From: Desulfobacteraceae bacterium
GTDB taxonomy: Bacteria; Desulfobacterota; Desulfobacteria; Desulfobacterales; UBA5852
NCBI GenBank assembly: GCA_014237395.1
Contig: JABZFP010000030.1
Location: 1 to 64,000, forward strand
Direction of reading: 5' to 3'
Length of the DNA: 64,000 bases
Positions 34,687 through 42,268 of this stretch are shown here, piece by piece. Position 1 is the first letter of the stretch. Each line of letters starts with the position of its first letter. The notes under the pieces are model-generated. The model was not told where the DNA came from, did no database searches, and saw only the letters and a list, made by a program, of their open reading frames with translations. Made by a program: the position numbers and the translations under genes.

Positions 34687-35347
34687 GCTGCACATCCTCC
34701 CTGACCAGTTTGCGTGGGCCTCCGGCGCGATCGGAAGACCAGTCCTTGATGGGGGTGAGTTTTTCGTAGTCATCCATACGACCCAGCAATTTCAAGCGGT
34801 CCACAATGAGCTGCCAGGCACAGTCCACATCTTTGCTGATTTCGCATTTGCCGTTGGTGGAGCCCCCGCAGGGGCCGTTCATGACGCGTTTGGCGCAGCG
34901 GGCGATGGGGCAGATGCCGCCGGTCTGGGCCAGGATGCACTGGCCGCAGGCCTGGCAGCGCTCCGTGTAGACGCCCAATTCTTCGACCGCTCCCAGGAAG
35001 GTGGTGTTCAAGCCCGGGTAGATCGGTTTGGGGTATTTTTCGGCCATGAACTGCACCCCGATGCCACAGGCGGTGCTCAGCACGGCGTCTGCCCACTCGA
35101 CGCGCTCTTCGGTTTTTTCGAAGAATTCGTGTTCGCACTGGCGTTCGATGCCGGAATCCTGGATCTCCATGTCGACGCCTTCCTGGGTGGCCTTCATTCG
35201 CAGCAGGGACGCCAGGATTTCGGCTTCCTTGTTGCCCCCCTGCTGACACACGGCGACGCAGGTGTTGCAGCCAAACACCAGGACCTTTTTGTGGTCTTTG
35301 ATGCTCTCCCAAAGCTCTTCAAGAGGTTTCTGTTCGCCCACGATCAT
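34676..35347 (-). CDS. metV: MetV, zinc/iron-sulfur partner of MetF (MTHFR C-terminal family)
   Basis: A 223-residue Cys-rich protein. The N-terminal part has FGCNTCVAVCQQGG. The C-terminal metal-binding domain has CQACGQCILAQTGGICPIARC, then NGPCGGSTNGKCE. This is the MetV family required for MetF activity in acetogens, probably passing electrons from Hdr/MvhD to the MetF flavin. The ATG at 35347 overlaps the mvhD stop (ATGA) and has AAAGGAG upstream. Its 3' end overlaps metF. Confidence 0.92.
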   Translation of the reverse strand: MIVGEQKPLEELWESIKDHKKVLVFGCNTCVAVCQQGGNKEAEILASLLRMKATQEGVDMEIQDSGIERQCEHEFFEKTEERVEWADAVLSTACGIGVQFMAEKYPKPIYPGLNTTFLGAVEELGVYTERCQACGQCILAQTGGICPIARCAKRVMNGPCGGSTNGKCEISKDVDCAWQLIVDRLKLLGRMDDYEKLTPIKDWSSDRAGGPRKLVREDVQHDS

Positions 35348-35853
35348 GGCTGTTTTCTCCTTTCCTGCGCCTGAATAGCAAGCCGTATGGGAGAAGGACC
35401 GAGTTTCTGGATCCTTTCCGTGAATTCGTTGCAGATTTCCGCCCACCGTGGCCCCATAGCGGCCGACAAATTATACATGGCAAGTCGTTCGGGATCGATG
35501 CCGACTTTGGGGAGAACGGTTTTCAGGTAATTGACGCGCTTGGCAGCATTGAGATTTCCTTCCAGGAAATGGCATTGGCCCTCCAGTCAGCCGGCGACGA
35601 ACAAGCCGTCCACCCCCCTTTCAAATGCGCGCAGCACATAGCTGTGATCCAGTTTGCCCGTACAGGGCATGCGGATGATTTTGACGTTGTGGGCATAGGA
35701 CAACCGCATGACGCCGGCCAGATCGGCCGCGGCGAAGGCACAGTAATGGCAGGCAAACGCGAGAATGCTGGGGTCCCAATCCGTCGGGATCTCCCTCAGG
35801 GGCTCAATGGAGGGGATTTCCTCCGCGACGGCCGCTTGCGCTTGTACGGTCAT
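35344..35853 (-). CDS. mvhD: Selenocysteine-containing MvhD (hydrogenase/Hdr delta subunit)
   Basis: A 169-residue protein if the in-frame TGA at 35589-35587 is read as selenocysteine (residue 89); conventional translation stops at 88 residues. Before it lie Cys35 and Cys38 (ACHYC) and Cys64 (PCTGK). The sequence then continues without break as VAG-Sec-LEGQCHFLEGNLNAAKR and YNLSAAMGPRWAEICNEFTERI, which is unmistakably the MvhD C-terminus. The Sec position is a cysteine in most MvhD proteins and is known as Sec in VhuD-type subunits. It binds [2Fe-2S] and links HdrA to electron donors or acceptors. The stop overlaps the metV ATG, and the start lies 41 bases after hdrA. Confidence 0.93.
35554..35570 (-). 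other. Candidate bacterial SECIS hairpin
   Basis: Starting 16 bases after the UGA, ATTTCC and GGAAAT pair around the loop TGGAA, which contains G residues. Bacterial SECIS elements lie immediately downstream of the UGA at about this distance with a small G-containing apical loop. The stem is short (6 bp), so the exact fold is uncertain. Confidence 0.5.
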
Positions 35854-35894
35854 GGTGATCGTTCTCCCTGTGGGTGTGATTAATGGTTGTTCAT

Positions 35895-38800
35895 TTACGC
35901 CTTCTCGAAGACGTCTTCCGTGGCGGCATCGACCATGGCATGGATCTGTTGATCCGTGAAGTTGTTCACCTGGAAGGCCTTGGCCGGACAGATGCCGGCG
36001 CAGATGCCGCAGCCGGTGCAGATGACTTCGTTGTGGCTCACCTTGCCGTCCTCGTCGATAAAGGGCGAACCGAAAGGACAGACCCGGAAGCACGCCAGGC
36101 AGGACATGCAGATGTCCCGGTTGTGTTTGGAGATGATGCCGGAAACGCTCAACCGGTCGTGGGAGAGCAATACCCCCGCTCGCCCGGCCGCGGCCAGGGC
36201 CTGGCTGATGGTTTCGTCCAGATTCTTGGGGGCATGGGCCAAGCCGGCCACATAGAGTCCCTCGCTCGGGAAATCCACCGGCCGCAGTTTGACGTGGGCT
36301 TCCAGAAAGAACCCATCCGGGTTGCGGGTGAGCTTGTATTGCTTGCCCACTTTTTCCGTCAGCGGGTGGGGACGCAGCCCGGTGGAGAGGACGACCACAT
36401 CGGGGTGCAGGCGAATATTCTGGTTCAGCACGTAGTCGAACGCCGTGACCTGGAGACGGTCTCCGCCGGTATCCACCTGGGGCTTGTTTTCCGGTTCAAA
36501 CCGGACGAAGAGGACGCCGATTTCGCGGGCTTTCTGGTAGTAGTCCTCGCGCAGGCCATAGGTGCGGATATCGCGGTAGAGAATCGTAACCTGGGCCGAC
36601 GGTGATTTCTCCTTGATGGCGATGGCGTTTTTAATCGCGTCCTGGCAGCATACCCGGGAGCAATAGTTCAGCGGCTCTTCGCGGGATCCGACACACTGGA
36701 TCATGAGATAGTGTTTCTGCCCCGGATCGAGCCCTTCGGCGATCTGCTTTTCAAGTTCACGCTGGGTAATGACGCGGTCGCTGTCCTTGTAGCCGTACTC
36801 TTCGGGTTCATACTCGACCCCGCCGGAGGCCACCACAATGGCGCCATGGTCGAATTTGTCGCCGTTCGCCAAGGTGGTTTTAAAGCCGCCCACAAACCCG
36901 CCGGTGGTGGCCACTTCCGTTTCCAGATGGACACTGATCTTGGGGTGATTGTCCACAGCCGCGATTTTTTCTTTGACGAAGGCCTGGACATCGCTGCCGT
37001 CCAGGGTGCGGTAGACATTCCCGGCGAGACCACCCAAATGGTCGTCCTTTTCCACCAGGTGGATATCAAAGCCCTGGTCGGCCAGGGCGATGGCCGAGGT
37101 CATGCCGGCCACACCACCGCCGATGATCATGGCGGCCGGGGTGACGGGTACCGAATCGGTTTCCACCGGCTGCAGGTAGCGGGCCTTGGCTACGTTCATT
37201 TTGACGATTTCGGTGGCTTTTTTGGTGGCAATCTCCTTCTGACCCATATGGCACCAGCTGCACTGCTCACGAATATCGGCCAGTTCAAACAGGTATTTGT
37301 TCAGCCCGACTTCGCGAATGGTGTCCTGAAAGAGTGGGGCATGGGTGCGGGGCGTGCAGGAGGCCACGATGACACGGTTGAGCTTGTGCTCGTTGATCAG
37401 CTCTTTGATTTTTTCCTGACCGTCGGGCGCGCAGGCGTACATCAGATCATCGGAATAGGCCACATTCGGCACCGCCCGCATCTCTTCCGCGACCCCCTTG
37501 ACATCTACGGTTTGCGAAATGTTGATCCCGCAGTGGCAGACAAAGACACCGATGCGCGGCTCCTCGCCGGCCACATCTTTTTCATCAGGCAGTTCCTGAA
37601 CCGTGATTTCCGTCCCGCGGGCTTCCCCCAGCAGGGCCATGCTGCGACCGGCCACCGCGCTGCCCTGGGCTACGGTCTCGGGGATGTCTTTTGGTCCCTG
37701 ATAAATCCCCGTGACATAGACCCCCGGCCGTGTGGTTTCCACCGGTCCAAAGGCCGACGTCTGGGCAAATCCATGTTGATTGGGTTCGATACCGAAGGTG
37801 CGGGCGAATTCAGCGGCGTCGGCATGGGGTTGAAACCCGATGGAAAGCACCACCAGGTCGAAGATCTCTTCGATCAGGGTGCCGTCTTCGGCGGCAAAGC
37901 GCAGAATCAGGCTGCCGGTGTCCGGGTCTTCCTTGACGTCGGAGATCATGGTGCGGCGGTAGACCACACCGTATTGGTCTTTGGCGCGATCGACGTATTT
38001 GTCGAAGTCTTTGCCGAAGGCGCGCATTTCCATGTAAAAAACCGTGGGTTGAATGCTGCCGTCGTGTTCCTTGGCGATGACCGCCTGTTTGGTGGCGTAC
38101 ATGCAGCACACCGACGAGCACCAGGGGTTGGCGTTGTGGGGGTCTCGTGAGCCGACACACTGGATCCAGGCCACTTTGCGGGGGTGTCTTTCGTCGGAGG
38201 GGCGCTTGATCTCGCCGGCGAAAGGACCGGAGGCCGACAGAATGCGCTCGAACTGGAGGGAGGTGACCACGTTGGGCCAGCGCCCGAAGCCCAATTCGGG
38301 GCGTATTTTAGGGTCGTAGCGATCCGCGCCGGGGCTCAGAATGATGGCGCCGACCTGGAGCTGGTAATCTTTTGCCGTGTCGTCGAAATTGATGGCCCCG
38401 GTGTCGCAGAATTTTTCGCAGGCTTTGCAGCGTCCGCGCTGCAGATAGAGGCAGTTGACCGGATCGATGACCCGCGTGTTGGGCACGGCCTGGGGCAGCA
38501 GGGAGTAAATGGCCTTACGCTTGCTCAGGCCCTGCTCGAACTCGCTGACGACCAGCTTCGGGCATTTTTTTTCGCAGGCACCACAACCGGTGCATTTCTC
38601 GGCGTCCACATAACGGGGCTGCTCGTGCACCGTGACGGTGAAATCCCCCGGTTCGCCTTCGACGCCGGTGACTTCGGAGAGGGTGTGCAGCACGATGTTG
38701 GGATGGCGGCCGACCTCCACCATTTTGGGCGATATCATGCACATGGAGCAGTCGCCGGTGGGAAATGTCTTGTCCAGCATGGACATGGTCCCGCCGATGG

Positions 38801-38930
38801 AAGGATCCTTCTGGATCATGTGGACCTTGAAGCCACTGTCCGCCAGATCAAGGGCCGCCTGCATCCCGCCGATGCCGCCTCCGGCAATCAATACCGATCC
38901 GCGTTTGGTGTTATTTCCCTTTTTCGTCAT
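35895..38930 (-). CDS. hdrA: HdrA, fused double-module flavoprotein
   Basis: A 1011-residue protein, about 1.5 times the usual HdrA. Residues 1-430 form a QmoA-like FAD module (AGGGIGGMQAALDLA; KTFPTGDCSMCMISPKMVE) with a [4Fe-4S] motif CTGCGACEKKCP. From about 455 a full HdrA module follows: VCHCGINI, the unusual cluster Cys in ADIREQCSWCH, and a second FAD site GGGVAGMTSAIAL near 608. Two C-terminal ferredoxin clusters are CMSCLACFRVCP and CTGCGICAGICP. HdrA holds the bifurcating FAD in methanogen Hdr. It overlaps hdrB by 20 bases. Two flavins in one chain suggest a branched electron path. Confidence 0.94.
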   Translation of the reverse strand: MTKKGNNTKRGSVLIAGGGIGGMQAALDLADSGFKVHMIQKDPSIGGTMSMLDKTFPTGDCSMCMISPKMVEVGRHPNIVLHTLSEVTGVEGEPGDFTVTVHEQPRYVDAEKCTGCGACEKKCPKLVVSEFEQGLSKRKAIYSLLPQAVPNTRVIDPVNCLYLQRGRCKACEKFCDTGAINFDDTAKDYQLQVGAIILSPGADRYDPKIRPELGFGRWPNVVTSLQFERILSASGPFAGEIKRPSDERHPRKVAWIQCVGSRDPHNANPWCSSVCCMYATKQAVIAKEHDGSIQPTVFYMEMRAFGKDFDKYVDRAKDQYGVVYRRTMISDVKEDPDTGSLILRFAAEDGTLIEEIFDLVVLSIGFQPHADAAEFARTFGIEPNQHGFAQTSAFGPVETTRPGVYVTGIYQGPKDIPETVAQGSAVAGRSMALLGEARGTEITVQELPDEKDVAGEEPRIGVFVCHCGINISQTVDVKGVAEEMRAVPNVAYSDDLMYACAPDGQEKIKELINEHKLNRVIVASCTPRTHAPLFQDTIREVGLNKYLFELADIREQCSWCHMGQKEIATKKATEIVKMNVAKARYLQPVETDSVPVTPAAMIIGGGVAGMTSAIALADQGFDIHLVEKDDHLGGLAGNVYRTLDGSDVQAFVKEKIAAVDNHPKISVHLETEVATTGGFVGGFKTTLANGDKFDHGAIVVASGGVEYEPEEYGYKDSDRVITQRELEKQIAEGLDPGQKHYLMIQCVGSREEPLNYCSRVCCQDAIKNAIAIKEKSPSAQVTILYRDIRTYGLREDYYQKAREIGVLFVRFEPENKPQVDTGGDRLQVTAFDYVLNQNIRLHPDVVVLSTGLRPHPLTEKVGKQYKLTRNPDGFFLEAHVKLRPVDFPSEGLYVAGLAHAPKNLDETISQALAAAGRAGVLLSHDRLSVSGIISKHNRDICMSCLACFRVCPFGSPFIDEDGKVSHNEVICTGCGICAGICPAKAFQVNNFTDQQIHAMVDAATEDVFEKA

Positions 38931-39801
38931 GTTGCTCCAGCTCCTTCAAGAGTATTGTGCCGTCGATGAAGTGCCGATCGGTCTGCAGTTCCTCCGGCGG
39001 AATGTCCATGGCAGCACCGATGATCTCGGTGATGAAGAACACCGGCAGGCGCGCTTCGATGTCGTTTTCCTGACAGAAAGCCTCCTGCTGGGCATCGAGG
39101 TTCATCTGGCACATGGGACAGGTGGTTACGAAACAATTGGCGCCGCGGGCGACGGCATCCTTCATGATGCGGGCCATCAGGTTGTGGGCGGTTTCCGGAT
39201 CGTTCACGGAGGCCGATGCGCCGCAACAGGCGGTTTTATAGTTCCAGTCTACGGCTTTGATCTTCAGCGCCTTCAGCACACGCTCCATGCCCTGGGGGTT
39301 TTCGACGTCGTCCGGCACCGGCACGTTGTAGGGAAAACGCGTCATCATGCAGCCGTAGTAGCAAACCGGCCGCAGACCGGTTCTTTTATGGGCGACCCGG
39401 TCTTCCAGGGCGCCGGCCTTGATCCGGTCCTCCAGGGCTTCCAATATGGACGAGACCTTCAGCGATCCGTTGACCTTGGCGTCGAGTTCGGCGTTGATTT
39501 CCGATGTCAGGCCGTCATCGTCTGCCATGCGTTGCTGGGCCACCAGGGTTCGCGAATAGCAGGCCGAACACGGGATGACCATTTCGGTAAAGCCGGCCCT
39601 TTCGGCAATACCGATGTTGCGCGCCGGCATGGCAATCGCCATAAAATCGTCCACTTTACCGGCCGATGTGGCGCCGCAGCAGTTCCAGTCTTCAATTTCG
39701 ACAAGTTCCGCCCCCAGTTCGGAAAAAATGCGCCGGCTCTGGACATCATACAGGGCCGATGACTGCTGCAAGGAACAACCTGGGTAGTAGGCTAATTGCA
39801 T
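38911..39801 (-). CDS. hdrB: HdrB, heterodisulfide reductase subunit B-like
   Basis: A 296-residue protein with two CCG domains: NCCGATSAG with CSACYSR in the first, and YYGCMM, TACCGASAS with CPMCQMN in the second. In methanogens these hold two non-cubane [4Fe-4S] clusters that reduce the heterodisulfide. In this operon the acceptor is presumably not CoM-S-S-CoB; the module may feed MetVF or an unknown disulfide. It overlaps hdrA, and AGGGAGAAGAGGA precedes its ATG. Confidence 0.95.
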   Translation of the reverse strand: MQLAYYPGCSLQQSSALYDVQSRRIFSELGAELVEIEDWNCCGATSAGKVDDFMAIAMPARNIGIAERAGFTEMVIPCSACYSRTLVAQQRMADDDGLTSEINAELDAKVNGSLKVSSILEALEDRIKAGALEDRVAHKRTGLRPVCYYGCMMTRFPYNVPVPDDVENPQGMERVLKALKIKAVDWNYKTACCGASASVNDPETAHNLMARIMKDAVARGANCFVTTCPMCQMNLDAQQEAFCQENDIEARLPVFFITEIIGAAMDIPPEELQTDRHFIDGTILLKELEQHDEKGK

Positions 39802-39862
39802 GGTGATCCTCTTCTCCCTGGAGCCCGACGAAAAACGAACGCGGTTCGGGCCCCGTTAGGCG

Positions 39863-40477
39863 TTAGTGCGTGGCGCGTTGTTTGGATTTGCGTTGCAGCG
39901 CTTTGATTTCCTTGCGACCCTTGGCGATCAGAAAACCGAAATGCATCCGTCGCAGTTGCGTCATTTTCATGCCGAGCCCTGCTTGGGTTTTCACCTCGTC
40001 CAAAATCGCCCCGAACTGGCGGGCCTTGATGTTGCGCAAGGCGAATTTCATTTCGTAGGCCCCCATGAACTCCATTTCGTTCACGCGGCCCCACCGGATG
40101 CCGGACCTGACGAATGCGTCGTGAAAATCGGCAATCTTGGGCTGCAAGGGCGGCAGGTGTTCGGCCTTGGCCATTTTTTTCAGGGTTTCGGTGATGCGGG
40201 CGGTCTGGATGTCATTCGGGCAGCGGGTGCCGCAGGTGTAGCAGGAGACGCATTTCCAAACCAATTGATTGTTCAAAGCGCGTTCTCGATCCCCCAGGAC
40301 CACCATCCGGATGAGCAGGTTGGGGGTAAAAAAATCGGTTTCATCGCCGACGCTGCATCCGGCGGCGCAGCGCCGGCACTGATAGCACGCGCTAAGATTC
40401 TGACCGGAACGATCCATGACTTCCTTGAGAAAGGGTTGGGCTTGATCGGGATTGATGTCGATAGCGGGTGCGGCCAT
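39863..40477 (-). CDS. hdrC: HdrC, heterodisulfide reductase subunit C-like
   Basis: A 204-residue ferredoxin-like subunit with two [4Fe-4S] motifs, CYQCRRCAAGC (about residues 31-41) and CVSCYTCGTRCP (about 76-87). The C-terminal part is a basic helical tail (KGRKEIKALQRKSKQ). It passes electrons from HdrA to HdrB. It is the first gene of the operon, with GGGGGAGG before the ATG and a long leader from the sigma-54 promoter at 40663-40678. Confidence 0.94.
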   Translation of the reverse strand: MAAPAIDINPDQAQPFLKEVMDRSGQNLSACYQCRRCAAGCSVGDETDFFTPNLLIRMVVLGDRERALNNQLVWKCVSCYTCGTRCPNDIQTARITETLKKMAKAEHLPPLQPKIADFHDAFVRSGIRWGRVNEMEFMGAYEMKFALRNIKARQFGAILDEVKTQAGLGMKMTQLRRMHFGFLIAKGRKEIKALQRKSKQRATH

Positions 40478-40662
40478 GAATGATTCCTCCCCCGTTGCGG
40501 GATGCGAGGACGTTTGGGACGATCACGTCCTCATTTGAAAATGCACACCTTGCGTTGCTTCAATAGCGCTTGGGAGGCGGTGTCCAAAGGTGCCAAAGCG
40601 CCTATAGGCTGCCGGCGGCGGACCGCCGGAATTTTAAGGAAAAATGCCTGTCTGGCTCAAAA

Positions 40663-40678
40663 AGCAACCATTATGCCA
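40663..40678 (-). promoter_or_regulatory. Sigma-54 promoter of the hdr-mvhD-met operon
   Basis: On the minus strand the site reads TGGCATAATGGTTGCT, with GG and GC exactly 10 bases apart as required for -24/-12 elements and only the CG after TGGCA deviating from TGGCACG-N4-TTGCT. Transcription would start near 40652, giving a leader of about 175 bases that begins with a 7-base GC hairpin (CCGGCGG/CCGCCGG, 40612-40629). Confidence 0.75.
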
Positions 40679-40786
40679 GTTAATACGGATTTGCCGGAAC
40701 TCATTAAATCATAATTGATAACAATGAGTTATGATTGATTTAGAACGACAGCTTCAGAAGGGTAGCAGGCAGAAGGGTTTGGAGGG

Positions 40787-40805
40787 CTGTCCCAATTTGG
40801 AACAG
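40787..40805. promoter_or_regulatory. Upstream activator site 1 for the sigma-54 promoter
   Basis: CTGTCCCAATTTGGAACAG is a 19-base palindrome with one mismatched pair and an unpaired centre. It lies about 110-140 bases upstream of the -24 element, the normal position for an enhancer-binding activator. An inverted repeat AACTCATT/AATGAGTT (40699-40730) and AT-rich DNA lie between and could help looping. Confidence 0.65.
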
Positions 40806-40845
40806 TTCAGATTGAATTGATAAATATCGCAATGGGTTATTGGTT

Positions 40846-40864
40846 ATATGCCATTTTGGAACGG
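40846..40864. promoter_or_regulatory. Upstream activator site 2 (weaker copy)
   Basis: ATATGCCATTTTGGAACGG matches site 1 at 14 of 19 positions in the same register, with centres about 59 bases apart. Two sites favour cooperative binding of an activator oligomer. Confidence 0.5.
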
Positions 40865-40887
40865 TCTATTTTGGCAGATGTCCATCA

Positions 40888-41373
40888 TTAATTGCGATGT
40901 TTTTCCTGTTCCTCTTTGGACATCGTCCAGAAGGGGGTTCCATCACTGGTGACACGGACCTTGAACTCAAAAAAGTCCCCTTTTTTCACCTTTGCGGCCA
41001 TGAACACGAACTCACCGTCGATTTCGGCCCAGACCCCTTTAACATTTACCCGGTCGCCCCGGCGCAAACCGATGTCCTGAGGGCCGGCAAACCACTCCGG
41101 GCAGATGTGGACCACGTTGACGGCGTCCTCGGCCTCCTCCACCAAAATGGCGGTGGCTGGCGCCATTCCCGACATGGGGACCACGGTGAAGACTTTTTGG
41201 ACACTGCCCTTGAACGAATCCAATTCGCGGGCGTCGTAGAGTTGGTTGTAGGGGGCGTCTTTTTCCCAGCCCCCCATATCCTGAGGGCCTTCGGCCTGAG
41301 CTGAGACTGCAAAACTCACTATAAGCAGTGCCAGCACGATCCACGGTTGTTTCAGGTAGAAAGGTCGTTTCAT
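40888..41373 (-). CDS. Exported protein, OB-fold-like
   Basis: A 161-residue protein with a cleavable signal peptide (LALLIVSFAVSAQAEG). The mature part (FKGSVQKVFTVVPMSGMAPATA, VVHICPEWFAGPQDIGLRRGDRVNVKG, FVFMAAKVKKGD) alternates short beta strands in an OB-fold-like order with one Cys. It is probably periplasmic. GGGAG precedes the ATG. It reads away from the hdr regulatory region, but its 3' end lies next to activator site 2, so it is not obviously coregulated. Function unknown. Confidence 0.65.
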   Translation of the reverse strand: MKRPFYLKQPWIVLALLIVSFAVSAQAEGPQDMGGWEKDAPYNQLYDARELDSFKGSVQKVFTVVPMSGMAPATAILVEEAEDAVNVVHICPEWFAGPQDIGLRRGDRVNVKGVWAEIDGEFVFMAAKVKKGDFFEFKVRVTSDGTPFWTMSKEEQEKHRN

Positions 41374-41482
41374 AGGGGCTCCCGTATCATTGATGGCTAT
41401 TTATTGAGTCGGCAGTGCCATTTGTTGCGCACGTTTAGATTATAGGACGCAACCATCGGATGACAAGTCTACAACCTGGCAT

Positions 41483-41965
41483 TTATCCCTGTTTTTCCAT
41501 GGCATCGCTTTCGGTGTCGGGTTCCATGTGCAGGCCGCTTTCCCGCATTTCCCAATAGAAAACAAATTCTTCCAACTGGTTATGGGAGTTGTCGATATCC
41601 CAGTAGGCGTATTGCCCGAGATCCTGGCTCAGAAAGTCCGTCCAAAAGAGATCCACCAGTGTTTCTTCGGTGATCGTCGCATAGATAAATGTCGGGCGCA
41701 GCTCAAAGCGTTTCATGTTGGGTATCAGGTTGCATTCCGGTATCCAGGTGGTTTCCGAGGCGGATTTCTTTTTGATTTGCCGGAATGTGACGGGGCTGCC
41801 CGAATTGAATACAAATTCGAGCAGTTTATTGCGGTGGTCGCAAAACCACCACCAGTCCGATTCGCTATCATGGATAATGTGGCACGCCATGCCATTGGTG
41901 CGAAGATGGTGGCGCAGATCCTCGGGGGTTTTCAGCTTGAGCTGGATGACGTCCGTGTAGTCCAA
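41483..41965 (-). CDS. Hypothetical cytosolic protein
   Basis: A 160-residue protein rich in aromatic and acidic residues (DSESDWWWFCDHRNKLLEFVF; DLGQYAYWDIDNSHNQLEEF). A TTG start at 41965 is supported by AAAGGA nine bases upstream; the first internal ATG is 25 codons later. No signal peptide, membrane helix or known motif is seen. Confidence 0.6.
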   Translation of the reverse strand: MDYTDVIQLKLKTPEDLRHHLRTNGMACHIIHDSESDWWWFCDHRNKLLEFVFNSGSPVTFRQIKKKSASETTWIPECNLIPNMKRFELRPTFIYATITEETLVDLFWTDFLSQDLGQYAYWDIDNSHNQLEEFVFYWEMRESGLHMEPDTESDAMEKQG

Positions 41966-42074
41966 TGTACGAGATCCTTTAATGGATGAGGCGTTTGATT
42001 TTCCAATTTATAGCATTTCTTTTTAACCGGGAACACCCTTTCCTGTCATTCATTTGTAGGAATTCCGGTGATAA

Positions 42075-42092
42075 TGAGAATCAATTTTCTCA
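42075..42092. promoter_or_regulatory. Candidate activator site for the PEP-CTERM gene
   Basis: TGAGAATCAATTTTCTCA has 6-base arms around a 6-base centre. It lies about 100 bases upstream of the sigma-54 element at 42188, the expected distance for an enhancer-binding protein such as PrsR. Confidence 0.4.
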
Positions 42093-42187
42093 AAAATCAG
42101 GACAATTTATTTCTCATATTTTGATGAATAAAAAGATAAAAATCTTTATATATACGATATTATTATAATATTTTATATTTTCATATA

Positions 42188-42203
42188 GGGTATAAATATT
42201 GCA
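42188..42203 (+). promoter_or_regulatory. Sigma-54-like promoter of the PEP-CTERM gene
   Basis: GGGTATAAATATTGCA has GG and GC 10 bases apart and the TTGCA box. The surrounding 303-base gap (41966-42268) is very AT-rich and holds no other gene. RpoN sites upstream of PEP-CTERM genes, with a PrsK/PrsR system, are known in other bacteria. Confidence 0.55.
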
Positions 42204-42268
42204 TATCTAAAAAAATTTAGGTAAGCCGAAACTTTGCAGCATTTATCCTCGCATAAAGGAAACAATCA

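Noticed and set aside
35523..35756. A frame covering the mvhD 3' half in another phase, suggesting a frameshifted or broken mvhD
   Set aside because: The MvhD sequence continues in the original frame on both sides of the TGA, so selenocysteine read-through explains it without a frameshift.
36711..38150. A 479-codon plus-strand open frame
   Set aside because: It lies antisense to hdrA and its sequence is the low-complexity shadow expected from GC-rich coding DNA.
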